A DNA stretch of 12,873 nucleotides from UBA11540 sp045536425 (GTDB lineage Bacteria; Bacillota; Clostridia; Oscillospirales; Ruminococcaceae). Below, piece by piece: positions 6,642 to 12,873 of this stretch (its first letter is position 1; each line of letters opens with the position of its first letter). The stretch is from NCBI GenBank assembly GCA_045536425.1, contig JAZSNN010000027.1, forward strand, positions 1 through 12,873. The letters are read 5' to 3'. The notes under the pieces were generated by a model that did not search any database, was not told where the DNA came from, and saw only the letters and a program-made list of their open reading frames with translations. The translations under genes and the position numbers were made by a program.

Positions 6642-9443
6642 ATGCCGCAGGATTATAACCAGACGCTCAATCTGCCAAAAACCGATTTCCAGATGAGAGC
6701 AGGTCTTCCCCAAAAGGAACCCGCTATGATCGAAAAATGGGAAGCAGACGGACTATACAAAAAGCTAATAGACAAAAACAAAGGAAAGCCCACATACATT
6801 CTGCATGACGGACCTCCCTATGCTAACGGTGATATTCACCTTGGTACTGCTCTCAACAAGGTGCTCAAGGACATTATCGTTAAGTACAAGAATATGGCTG
6901 GATTTGAATCCAACTACGTTCCCGGTTGGGATACTCACGGTCTGCCTATCGAACTCAAAGCGATGAAGAAAGCAGGTATCGGTAACGGTATCACTTCCCT
7001 TTCCCCCATTGAGCTGAGAAAAATATGCAGAGAGTTTGCGCTCTCCTACGTTGAGGATCAGAAAAATCAGTTCAAGCGTCTTGGTGTTTGGGGTGACTTT
7101 GATGACCCCTATCTCACGCTCAAGCCTGAGTTTGAGGCGCGTCAGATAGAAATCTTTGGCGAAATGGCAAAGAAGGGCTATATCTACAAAGGTCACAAGC
7201 CGGTTTACTGGTGCCCTCACTGCGTTACTGCTCTTGCTGAGGCTGAGATCGAGTACGCTGAAGACCCCTGCCATTCTATCTACGTAAAGTTCAAGGTTAA
7301 GAACGACAAGAACTCTGTTCTCGCTAATATGGGCGCAGAGCTTGATAAAACATATTTCGTTATCTGGACAACAACCACCTGGACTCTACCCGGTAACGTT
7401 GCTATCTGTCTTGGTCCTGACTATGAGTACTGCCTTGTTAAGACAAACGGCGAGTACTATGTTATGGCAAGAGACCTCGCTGATGCGGCTATGGCTGCAG
7501 CTAAGATCGAGGACTATGAGCTCATCGGCTCTGTAAGAGGCTCTGACCTCGAATACATCACCTGCTATCACCCTTTCCTCGAGCGCGATTCTCTCGTTAT
7601 TGTTGGAAACCACGTAACGCTCGAAAGCGGTACAGGATGCGTTCATACTGCTCCCGGCTTCGGTGTTGAGGACTTTGAAGTTTGTGTACAGAACTACAAG
7701 GAGCTCCCGATGGTAGTTCCGGTTGACAACAACGGAAAGCTCACAAAGGATGCAGGACAGTTCGAAGGTCTTACAACCGACGAGGCTAACAAAAAAATCG
7801 CCATCTACCTCGAGGAACACGGCAATCTTCTCGCTTTGCAGAAGATTATCCACCAGTATCCACACTGTTGGAGATGTAAAGAGCCCGTTATCTTCCGCGC
7901 TACCGAGCAGTGGTTCTGCTCCATCGACGACTTTAAGAAAGAGGCTATCGAGGCTGTTAAGAGCGTTAAGTGGATTCCCGATTGGGGCGAGGGCCGTATC
8001 ACCGGTATGATTCAGGACAGAAGCGACTGGTGTATCTCCCGTCAGAGAACCTGGGGCGTTCCGATTCCGATATTCTACTGCGACGATTGCGGTAAATATA
8101 TAGTAAACGACGAAACCATCAAGGCTGTTTCCGACTTGTTCAGAAAAGAAGGCTCTGACGCTTGGTACAGCAAGACTCCCGAGGAGATACTCCCCGAAGG
8201 ATTCAAGTGTCCCTACTGCGGAAAGACCCATTTCACAAAAGAAACAGACATTATGGACGTTTGGTTTGACTCCGGTGTTACACACGCGGCTGTTCTTGAA
8301 GAACGCGACGACCTCAAATGGCCTTGCGACCTCTATCTTGAGGGTAACGACCAGTACAGAGGTTGGTTCCAGTCTTCACTTCTCACATCTGTTGCTTGGA
8401 GAGGCGTTGCTCCCTACAAGGCTGTTTGTACACACGGTTGGGTTGTTGACGGCGAAGGAAGAAAGATGTCCAAGTCGCTTGGAAACGGTATTATTCCTTC
8501 CGAAATCATCGACGAATACGGCGCAGACATCCTTCGTCTTTGGGTTGCTTCCTCCGACTACCACGCTGATATCAAGATTTCTAAGGATATCTTAAAGCAG
8601 TTGTCCGAGCAGTACAGAAAGATCAGAAACACTGCGAGATTTATTCTCGGTACAATAAACGACTTTGATCCTAACAAGGACAGAGTTGAATACGACAAGC
8701 TCGAAGAGCTCGACAAGTGGGCTCTCATGCGTCTTGACGACCTCACAAGAGAGGTTACAGGTGCATATGACGAGTTTGATTATCACATCGTTTTCCACGC
8801 TATTCACAACTTCTGCGTACTTGATATGTCCAGCTTCTACCTCGATATCATCAAGGACAGATTGTATGTTGAAAAGACAGACTCCGTTACAAGACGTGCG
8901 GCTCAGACTGCAGTTTATGACATTCTTGTCGCTATGACAAAGCTCATCGCCCCCATCCTTTGCTTCACCGCTGAGGAAATCTGGAGCTTTATCCCCAAGA
9001 CCGAGGATATGGACGAGCGTTCGGTTATCTTCAACGAAATCTCCGCTGCATCTGCTCACACATTCTCCGACGAGTTCCGTGCTAAGTGGGATAGAATCCA
9101 CGCTATCCGCGATGACGTGAACAAAGCTCTTGAGCTCGCTCGTGGTGAAAAGGTTATCGGTAAATCTCTCGAGGCGTGTGTTACACTTACCTGCGATGGC
9201 GAGCTGTATGATTTTGCAAAGTCTATTGAGGATTCCCTTGCAGAAACCTTTATTGTTTCCGACATAAAGCTCGTGAAGGGCGAAGGAAAGTCCTCTGAAG
9301 GCGCTTATGTCGAGGGTCTTGGCGTTTCTGTCGAAAAGGCAGAGGGTGAAAAGTGCGAAAGATGCTGGATGTACAGCAAATCCGTAGGCACAGTAGCTGA
9401 GCATCCCACACTCTGCAAGCGTTGCGCTGAAGTTCTTAAATAA
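6642..9443 (+). CDS. ileS: Isoleucine-tRNA ligase (IleRS)
   Basis: IleRS attaches isoleucine to tRNA-Ile and edits misactivated valine. It is a class I synthetase with the first signature as HLGT (66-69, in PPYANGDIHLGTALNK) and KMSKS at 608-612. The inserted CP1 editing region contains the TTTWTLPGN and GTGCVHTAPGFG motifs. The PHCWRC...FRATEQWF block, a zinc-ribbon-like pair (CDDCG ... CPYCGK) and DVWFDSG follow. The end carries the bacterial zinc finger C905-x2-C908 ... C925-x2-C928. At 933 aa it is full length and of the bacterial type. The ATG is 10 nt after AAGGAG (6626-6631). Unlike many Firmicutes ileS genes it has no T-box leader, since divIVA ends only 21 nt before, so expression should follow the sepF promoter. 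The 3' hairpin at 9458-9483 may end this operon. Confidence 0.98.
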   Translation: MPQDYNQTLNLPKTDFQMRAGLPQKEPAMIEKWEADGLYKKLIDKNKGKPTYILHDGPPYANGDIHLGTALNKVLKDIIVKYKNMAGFESNYVPGWDTHGLPIELKAMKKAGIGNGITSLSPIELRKICREFALSYVEDQKNQFKRLGVWGDFDDPYLTLKPEFEARQIEIFGEMAKKGYIYKGHKPVYWCPHCVTALAEAEIEYAEDPCHSIYVKFKVKNDKNSVLANMGAELDKTYFVIWTTTTWTLPGNVAICLGPDYEYCLVKTNGEYYVMARDLADAAMAAAKIEDYELIGSVRGSDLEYITCYHPFLERDSLVIVGNHVTLESGTGCVHTAPGFGVEDFEVCVQNYKELPMVVPVDNNGKLTKDAGQFEGLTTDEANKKIAIYLEEHGNLLALQKIIHQYPHCWRCKEPVIFRATEQWFCSIDDFKKEAIEAVKSVKWIPDWGEGRITGMIQDRSDWCISRQRTWGVPIPIFYCDDCGKYIVNDETIKAVSDLFRKEGSDAWYSKTPEEILPEGFKCPYCGKTHFTKETDIMDVWFDSGVTHAAVLEERDDLKWPCDLYLEGNDQYRGWFQSSLLTSVAWRGVAPYKAVCTHGWVVDGEGRKMSKSLGNGIIPSEIIDEYGADILRLWVASSDYHADIKISKDILKQLSEQYRKIRNTARFILGTINDFDPNKDRVEYDKLEELDKWALMRLDDLTREVTGAYDEFDYHIVFHAIHNFCVLDMSSFYLDIIKDRLYVEKTDSVTRRAAQTAVYDILVAMTKLIAPILCFTAEEIWSFIPKTEDMDERSVIFNEISAASAHTFSDEFRAKWDRIHAIRDDVNKALELARGEKVIGKSLEACVTLTCDGELYDFAKSIEDSLAETFIVSDIKLVKGEGKSSEGAYVEGLGVSVEKAEGEKCERCWMYSKSVGTVAEHPTLCKRCAEVLK

Positions 9444-9457
9444 AACCATCTCAAACT

Positions 9458-9483
9458 GGGTAGACTTTCCGGTCTACCCTTTT
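9458..9483 (+). terminator. Probable (weak) intrinsic terminator after ileS
   Basis: GGGTAGAC (9458-9465) pairs perfectly with GTCTACCC (9472-9479) around the 6-nt loop TTTCCG, followed by TTTT (9480-9483). It lies 14 nt after the ileS stop and ahead of lspA. The stem is convincing but the T tract has only four residues, so read-through into lspA-rluD is likely. No good separate promoter for lspA is visible in the short gap. Confidence 0.65.
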
Positions 9484-9493
9484 GATGATAACT

Positions 9494-9498
9494 GGAGG
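9494..9498 (+). promoter_or_regulatory. Ribosome-binding site that decides the lspA start
   Basis: GGAGG is followed after 7 nt by TTG 9506. The other in-frame starts, TTG 9482 and ATG 9485, have no purine-rich SD and abut the terminator hairpin and its T tract. This favours TTG 9506. Confidence 0.7.
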
Positions 9499-9505
9499 AA
9501 AGGCT

Positions 9506-10000
9506 TTGGTCTTTTTACTTGTTATTGTAGGTGTGCTACTTGTTGTGGCAGACCAGCTCATAAAGCTTTGGGCAGTATCTTCGCTAGAGCCCGTCGGCTC
9601 GATTACAGTAATCGAAAATTTCTTTAGCTTGACCTACGTTGAAAACACAGGTGCGGCTTGGGGAATTTTTGCGGGTGCAAAGTGGTATCTGATACTTATG
9701 CCTATCATTATTATCGTTGCGGTTTTGGCTTTCCTTTTCATAAAAAAGATCAAAGACCCACTTCTGCTTTGGTCTTGTATGCTGATTATATCCGGCGGTA
9801 TAGGAAATCTTATCGACAGAATTTTCAGAGGGTTTGTTGTGGATTATATCCACGCGACCTTTATCGACTTCCCTGTTTTCAACCTTGCCGATTGCTGTAT
9901 TACAATTGGTGCGGGGCTTCTCATTCTGTACGTGATTTTGTCAGAGATCAAGGAGCAAAAAGCAAAAAAACTCGGCGGTGATCAAGATGCCGTCGAATGA
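9506..10000 (+). CDS. lspA: Lipoprotein signal peptidase (signal peptidase II)
   Basis: LspA is an inner-membrane aspartyl protease that removes signal peptides from prolipoproteins after diacylglyceryl modification. Family motifs are ADQLIKLWAV near the N-terminus, ENTGAAWG, GGIGNLIDRIFRGFVVDYI with catalytic Asp104, and FNLADCCI with catalytic Asp129. Four hydrophobic segments fit the usual four-helix topology. I place the start at TTG 9506 (164 aa) because GGAGG at 9494-9498 is well spaced. The first helix then begins at once (MVFLLVIVGV) and the length matches relatives. TTG 9482 or ATG 9485 would add 7-8 residues without an SD. The gene starts 62 nt after ileS, beyond a weak terminator, and overlaps rluD by 14 nt. 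Confidence 0.93.
   Translation: MVFLLVIVGVLLVVADQLIKLWAVSSLEPVGSITVIENFFSLTYVENTGAAWGIFAGAKWYLILMPIIIIVAVLAFLFIKKIKDPLLLWSCMLIISGGIGNLIDRIFRGFVVDYIHATFIDFPVFNLADCCITIGAGLLILYVILSEIKEQKAKKLGGDQDAVE
9977..9982 (+). promoter_or_regulatory. Ribosome-binding site for rluD inside lspA
   Basis: GGTGAT matches the downstream half of the full SD GGAGGTGAT, so its 4-nt spacing to ATG 9987 is suitable. It favours ATG 9987 over the in-frame GTG 9978, which overlaps this site. Confidence 0.5.
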
Positions 10001-10913
10001 ATATAGCTTTTCCGTCAACGCTGAGGCTGTCGGTGAACGCATTGACCGTTGGCTTGTGGAAAACATTGAGTCGCTGACCAGGTCTTCGGTTCAGCGTTTG
10101 ATTGACGAGGAGTGCGTTTTGGTAAACCAAAAGCCGACCTCGAAAAACTACAAGCTCAGATTGGGTGACTTTGTAGACCTTTACACCCCAGAGCTCAAGG
10201 AACTCGACGTAGAAGCCGAGGAAATTCCGCTCGAAATAGTCTTTGAGGACGAGCATCTTTTAGTAGTTAACAAGCCAAAAGGTATGGTGGTACACCCTGC
10301 CGCAGGCAACTACAGCGGAACGCTCGTAAACGCTCTAATGGCGCATTGCAAGGGCAGTCTTTCGGGTATCAACGGAGTTTTACGACCCGGTATCGTTCAC
10401 CGAATTGACAAGAAAACCAGCGGTCTTCTCATTGTTGCAAAAAGCGATGTGGCGCACATAGGTTTGGCTGAGCAGATAAAGGCTCACAGCTTTACAAGAA
10501 TTTATGAAGCTATTGTCTGTGGCAACCTCAAATCTGACAACGGTACTGTTGATGCTCCTATCGGCAGACACCCCGTTGACAGAAAAAAGATGTGTGTGAC
10601 AGACAAAAATTCCAAACACGCCATTACACATTACGAGGTTTTGGAAAGATACAACGGTTTTACCCACATTAGAGTAAAGCTCGAAACGGGGCGCACCCAT
10701 CAGATCCGCGTTCATATGGCTTATCTCGGTCACAGTGTTGCGGGAGATGAAGTATACGGCCCGAAAAAGCCCATAAAAGAGCTCGACGGACAGTGTCTGC
10801 ACGCCAAGGTAATTGGATTTGAGCACCCCGTTACGCACGAGTATCTCGAGTTTGAAAGCGCGTTACCAAAATATTTTGACGATTTTATTCAGAAGCTCAA
10901 AAAGATGCAATAA
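9987..10913 (+). CDS. rluD: RluA/RluD-family 23S rRNA pseudouridine synthase
   Basis: Enzymes of this family isomerise uridines to pseudouridine; RluD acts on helix 69 of 23S rRNA, near positions 1911-1917. An N-terminal S4 domain (about 10-65, GERIDRWLVENI and SSVQRLIDEECVLVN) binds RNA. The catalytic domain has the RluA signature RPGIVHRIDKKTSGLLIVAK with the nucleophile Asp141. PIGRHPVDRKKM and LETGRTHQIRVHMAYLGHSVAGDEVYG follow. Its 308 aa are typical. Start ATG 9987 is preferred; GTG 9978 would add three residues. It overlaps lspA, a pairing common in Firmicutes. S4 plus RluA domains could also fit a paralogue such as RluC, so the exact target uridines are inferred. Bacillus homologues in this position are called YlyB. 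Confidence 0.9.
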   Translation: MPSNEYSFSVNAEAVGERIDRWLVENIESLTRSSVQRLIDEECVLVNQKPTSKNYKLRLGDFVDLYTPELKELDVEAEEIPLEIVFEDEHLLVVNKPKGMVVHPAAGNYSGTLVNALMAHCKGSLSGINGVLRPGIVHRIDKKTSGLLIVAKSDVAHIGLAEQIKAHSFTRIYEAIVCGNLKSDNGTVDAPIGRHPVDRKKMCVTDKNSKHAITHYEVLERYNGFTHIRVKLETGRTHQIRVHMAYLGHSVAGDEVYGPKKPIKELDGQCLHAKVIGFEHPVTHEYLEFESALPKYFDDFIQKLKKMQ

Positions 10914-10932
10914 ATCTTCAGGAGGATGCATT

Positions 10933-11775
10933 ATGCAGGAAAACTTAAAAAAAGAACTGGCAATCAAAGCGTGTCAGATCAGAATGGGTATCATTGAAGG
11001 AACCTTCAATGCTAAATCCGGACATCCCGGCGGTTCCCTTTCTATCGCTGACGTTCTGGCTTATCTTTATTTCAAGGAGCTGAACGTCGACCCCAAAAAT
11101 CCCAAGTGGGAAGACAGAGACCGTTTCGTACTTTCCAAAGGACACTGCGCTCCTGGACTTTATTCTGCTTTGGCGCTGAGAGGATTTTTCTCAACTGACG
11201 AGCTTAAAACACTTCGTCATCCCGGCGCAATGCTTCAGGGTCACCCCGATATGAAGGGCACACCCGGTGTTGATATGTCTACCGGCTCTCTCGGTCAGGG
11301 CATCTCCGCTGCTTGCGGTATGGCTCTTTCTGCAAAGCTCTCGAACAAGGATTATAGAGTCTACACTATCCTCGGCGACGGAGAAATTGAAGAAGGTCAG
11401 GTTTGGGAGGCAGCTATGTTTGCCGCTCACAACAAGCTTGACAACCTTTGCATCCTCGTTGACAACAATGGTTTGCAGATTGATGGAAGAATCACAGAGG
11501 TCTGCTCCCCCGAGCCTATCGACAAGAAGTTTGAGGCTTTTGGCTTTAATGTAATTATTATTGACGCTCACGATTTTGATTCCATCGAAGCGGCTTATGA
11601 AAAGGCTAAGACAGTTAAAGGCAAGCCCACCGCCATCATCTCCAAGAGCACCAAGGGAAAAGGTGTTTCGTTTATGGAAGACAAGGTCGAGTGGCACGGC
11701 TCTGCACCTAACGCCGAGCAGTACAAGCTCGCTATGGAAGAGCTCGAAGCCACATTAAATTCGATAAAGGAGTAA
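10933..11775 (+). CDS. Transketolase, N-terminal (thiamine diphosphate-binding) subunit
   Basis: This is one half of a split transketolase, which moves two-carbon units between ketose and aldose phosphates in the non-oxidative pentose-phosphate pathway. It holds the pyrophosphate-binding domain: SGHPGGS (about 29-35), SKGHCAPGLY, TGSLGQG and the metal/ThDP motif GDGEIEEGQVWEA (from residue 148) running to VDNNGLQ. It closes with SKSTKGKGVSFME and the WHG element. The 280 aa match split N-terminal subunits. An in-frame open stretch reaches back into rluD, but ATG 10933 has AGGAGG (10920-10925) 7 nt upstream and the conserved N-terminus begins there. The gene lies 19 nt after rluD with no terminator between, and 4 nt before its partner subunit. 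Confidence 0.96.
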   Translation: MQENLKKELAIKACQIRMGIIEGTFNAKSGHPGGSLSIADVLAYLYFKELNVDPKNPKWEDRDRFVLSKGHCAPGLYSALALRGFFSTDELKTLRHPGAMLQGHPDMKGTPGVDMSTGSLGQGISAACGMALSAKLSNKDYRVYTILGDGEIEEGQVWEAAMFAAHNKLDNLCILVDNNGLQIDGRITEVCSPEPIDKKFEAFGFNVIIIDAHDFDSIEAAYEKAKTVKGKPTAIISKSTKGKGVSFMEDKVEWHGSAPNAEQYKLAMEELEATLNSIKE

Positions 11776-11779
11776 CGGT

Positions 11780-12730
11780 ATGTCTGAAGTTATTAAAATT
11801 GCTACACGTGACAGCTACGGAAAGGCTCTTGCAGAGCTTTCCACCAAATATGAAAACCTTGTAGTACTCGACGCTGACCTCGCTGCCGCTACAAAGACAG
11901 GCACCTTCAAAAAGGCTTGTCCCGAAAGATTTATCGATTGCGGAATCGCTGAGGCTAATATGATTGGTGTTGCCGCAGGTCTTGCAAGCACAGGAAAGAT
12001 TCCTTTTGCAAGTTCTTTCGCAATGTTTGCGGCAGGACGCGCTTATGAGATAATCAGAAACTCCGTAGGCTATCCCCACCTCAACGTAAAGATCGGTGCA
12101 ACACACGCAGGTATCTCTGTCGGTGAGGACGGTGCTACGCACCAGTGCTGTGAGGATATTGCACTTATGCGCACCATTCCCGGTATGGTTATCATAAATC
12201 CTGCAGACGACATTGAAGCTAAGGCTGCTGTTGAGGCGGCTATAAACCACAACGGTCCCGTATATCTTAGATTTGGCAGACTCGCTGCTCCCGTGTTCAA
12301 CAATCCCGAAAACTACAAGTTTGAGCTTGGAAAAGGTATTGTTCTTCGCGAGGGCAACGACCTTACAATCGTGGCTTCGGGTCTTATGGTTTACGAGGCT
12401 ATCAAGGCTGCTGAGGCTCTTGATGCAGACGGCATAAACGCCAGAGTGGTTAACATCCACACCATAAAGCCTCTCGACAAAGAGCTCATCGCAAAGTGTG
12501 CTGAAGAGACAGGCGTTATCGTTACCGTTGAAGAGCATAACGTTGTTGGCGGTCTCGGTGAGGCGGTATGTGAGGCAGTTTGCTCCTCTACCCCCGTTCC
12601 CGTTGTCAAAATCGGTGTTGAGGACAGATTTGGTTATTCAGGTCCTGCTGCCGTTCTTCTCGAGCAGTTTGGACTTTGTGCTTCAAATATTGCGGCAAAG
12701 GCAAAAGACGCTCTCAAATTGAAGAAATAA
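11780..12730 (+). CDS. Transketolase, C-terminal (pyrimidine-binding and regulatory) subunit
   Basis: This partner half supplies the ThDP pyrimidine-binding domain and the C-terminal domain, so that a TktN2-TktC2 complex forms the active sites at the interface. FIDCGIAEANMIGVAAGLA contains the Glu (about residue 58) that activates the cofactor. GISVGEDGATHQCCEDIALMR and PGMVIINPADD are standard. The C-terminal domain shows GLMVYEAIKAA, RVVNIHTIKPLD and EEHNVVGGLGEAV. Its 316 aa are normal for the split form. The domain pair also resembles DXP synthase and pyruvate dehydrogenase E1, but the adjacent tktN and these motifs favour transketolase. The ATG lies 7 nt after AAAGGAG (11766-11772), which spans the tktN stop, so the two are clearly co-translated. 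Transcription should end at 12768-12787. Confidence 0.96.
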   Translation: MSEVIKIATRDSYGKALAELSTKYENLVVLDADLAAATKTGTFKKACPERFIDCGIAEANMIGVAAGLASTGKIPFASSFAMFAAGRAYEIIRNSVGYPHLNVKIGATHAGISVGEDGATHQCCEDIALMRTIPGMVIINPADDIEAKAAVEAAINHNGPVYLRFGRLAAPVFNNPENYKFELGKGIVLREGNDLTIVASGLMVYEAIKAAEALDADGINARVVNIHTIKPLDKELIAKCAEETGVIVTVEEHNVVGGLGEAVCEAVCSSTPVPVVKIGVEDRFGYSGPAAVLLEQFGLCASNIAAKAKDALKLKK

Positions 12731-12741
12731 TTCAGTCACAA

Positions 12742-12760
12742 CCTCCGGCTAAGCCGGAGG
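12742..12760 (+). repeat. Strong GC-rich hairpin after tktC
   Basis: CCTCCGGC (12742-12749) pairs perfectly with GCCGGAGG (12753-12760) over a 3-nt TAA loop. No T tract follows, so it is not a complete terminator alone. It stands 7 nt before the hairpin at 12768-12784 and may stabilise the mRNA 3' end or belong to the palindromic element further on. Note that it contains an SD-complementary CCTCC. Confidence 0.75.
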
Positions 12761-12767
12761 CTTGAGT

Positions 12768-12787
12768 AAGCCCTAGAAGGGCTTTTT
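12768..12787 (+). terminator. Intrinsic terminator of the rluD-tkt transcript
   Basis: AAGCCC (12768-12773) and GGGCTT (12779-12784) form a 6-bp stem around TAGAA, followed by TTTTT (12783-12787, partly in the stem). It lies about 37 nt after the tktC stop. The stem is short but GC-rich, and together with the hairpin just upstream it makes a credible terminator. Confidence 0.7.
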
Positions 12788-12794
12788 ACAGACC

Positions 12795-12864
12795 ACACCC
12801 CTAAAGGGGCTCCGAAAGGTTCTGCCAACCGCATTACTTCTTCGGGCAACCCCTAAAGGGGTGT
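12795..12864 (+). repeat. Imperfect inverted repeat of about 70 nt built on two ACCCCTAAAGGGG palindromes
   Basis: The 13-mer ACCCCTAAAGGGG occurs at 12797-12809 and again at 12849-12861, and each can form its own CCCC-TAAA-GGGG hairpin. The flanks also pair over distance: ACACCCC (12795-12801) with GGGGTGT (12858-12864), GGGG (12806-12809) with CCCC (12850-12853), and TCCGAA (12811-12816) with TTCGGG (12841-12846, one G-U). Inside is a small GGTT-CTGCC-AACC hairpin (12818-12830). The unit therefore resembles a REP/MITE-like palindromic repeat or a structured RNA. No ORF is seen in 12731-12873, and the window edge may cut the element. Confidence 0.6.
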
Positions 12865-12873
12865 TTCGTTTGC

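Noticed and set aside
7386..9449. Two long minus-strand open frames (299 and 285 codons) opposite ileS
   Set aside because: Both lie inside a complete, motif-perfect IleRS and their translations show no known family. They are expected shadows of a GCT/CTC/GAC-rich gene.
10876..10913. TTGACG at the end of rluD as a possible tkt promoter -35
   Set aside because: At 16-19 nt downstream there is only A/G-rich sequence with no TATAAT-like -10; a promoter here is not supported.
10813..10932. N-terminal extension of the TktN reading frame back into rluD
   Set aside because: The extension lies over the conserved end of rluD, while ATG 10933 has an ideal AGGAGG and begins at the normal family N-terminus.
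12795..12873. CRISPR array suggested by the repeated ACCCCTAAAGGGG
   Set aside because: There are only two short palindromic copies, and the intervening sequence pairs with itself. No third unit or cas gene is present.
1..12873. Phage, insertion-sequence or defence-system content
   Set aside because: All coding sequence is accounted for by contiguous housekeeping genes on one strand, with no transposase, integrase, nuclease-defence pair or attachment-site duplication visible.

Overview
The window is a densely packed, single-strand (+) stretch of bacterial core chromosome. Every recognisable gene is a housekeeping gene. The gene content (mutS-mutL-miaA, then sepF-ylmH-divIVA-ileS-lspA-rluD, then a transketolase split into two genes) points to a Firmicute of class Clostridia. 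Supporting signs are strong AGGAGG-type Shine-Dalgarno (SD) sites, frequent TTG/GTG starts, DivIVA and SepF (Gram-positive division proteins) and mid-range GC judged by eye. I would guess a gut-type Oscillospirales/Ruminococcaceae-like organism, but the sequence alone does not fix the genus.

Layout: (1) positions 1-3255 hold the 3' end of mutS, mutL and miaA (mismatch repair and tRNA modification), with an 18-nt gap and a 17-nt overlap. (2) 3267-4490 encodes a membrane-anchored HlyD/MacA-like adaptor with no transporter gene beside it. (3) 4491-4665 is the only long internal gap. It carries a near-consensus sigma-A promoter (TTGACA-17-GATAAT) and a leader of about 85 nt with two hairpins ahead of sepF. 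(4) 4666-9443 holds sepF, ylmH, divIVA and ileS, tightly spaced and probably one operon. (5) A hairpin with a short T tract at 9458-9483 separates ileS from lspA-rluD. (6) tktN-tktC follow rluD after only 19 nt and may be read from the same transcripts. (7) 12731-12873 is non-coding. It holds a strong GC hairpin, a terminator, and an imperfect inverted repeat of about 70 nt built on two copies of ACCCCTAAAGGGG.

How the genes work together: MutS and MutL repair replication errors. MiaA, IleS, YlmH and RluD serve tRNA modification or charging and the ribosome. SepF and DivIVA organise the septum and poles. LspA matures lipoproteins. TktN and TktC form the non-oxidative pentose-phosphate transketolase. 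I find no phage, IS element, CRISPR, defence system, tRNA or rRNA. The sequence does not show a clearly new system. The parts most worth a second look are the palindromic element at the 3' end, the orphan HlyD-like protein beside the division genes, and the structured sepF leader.
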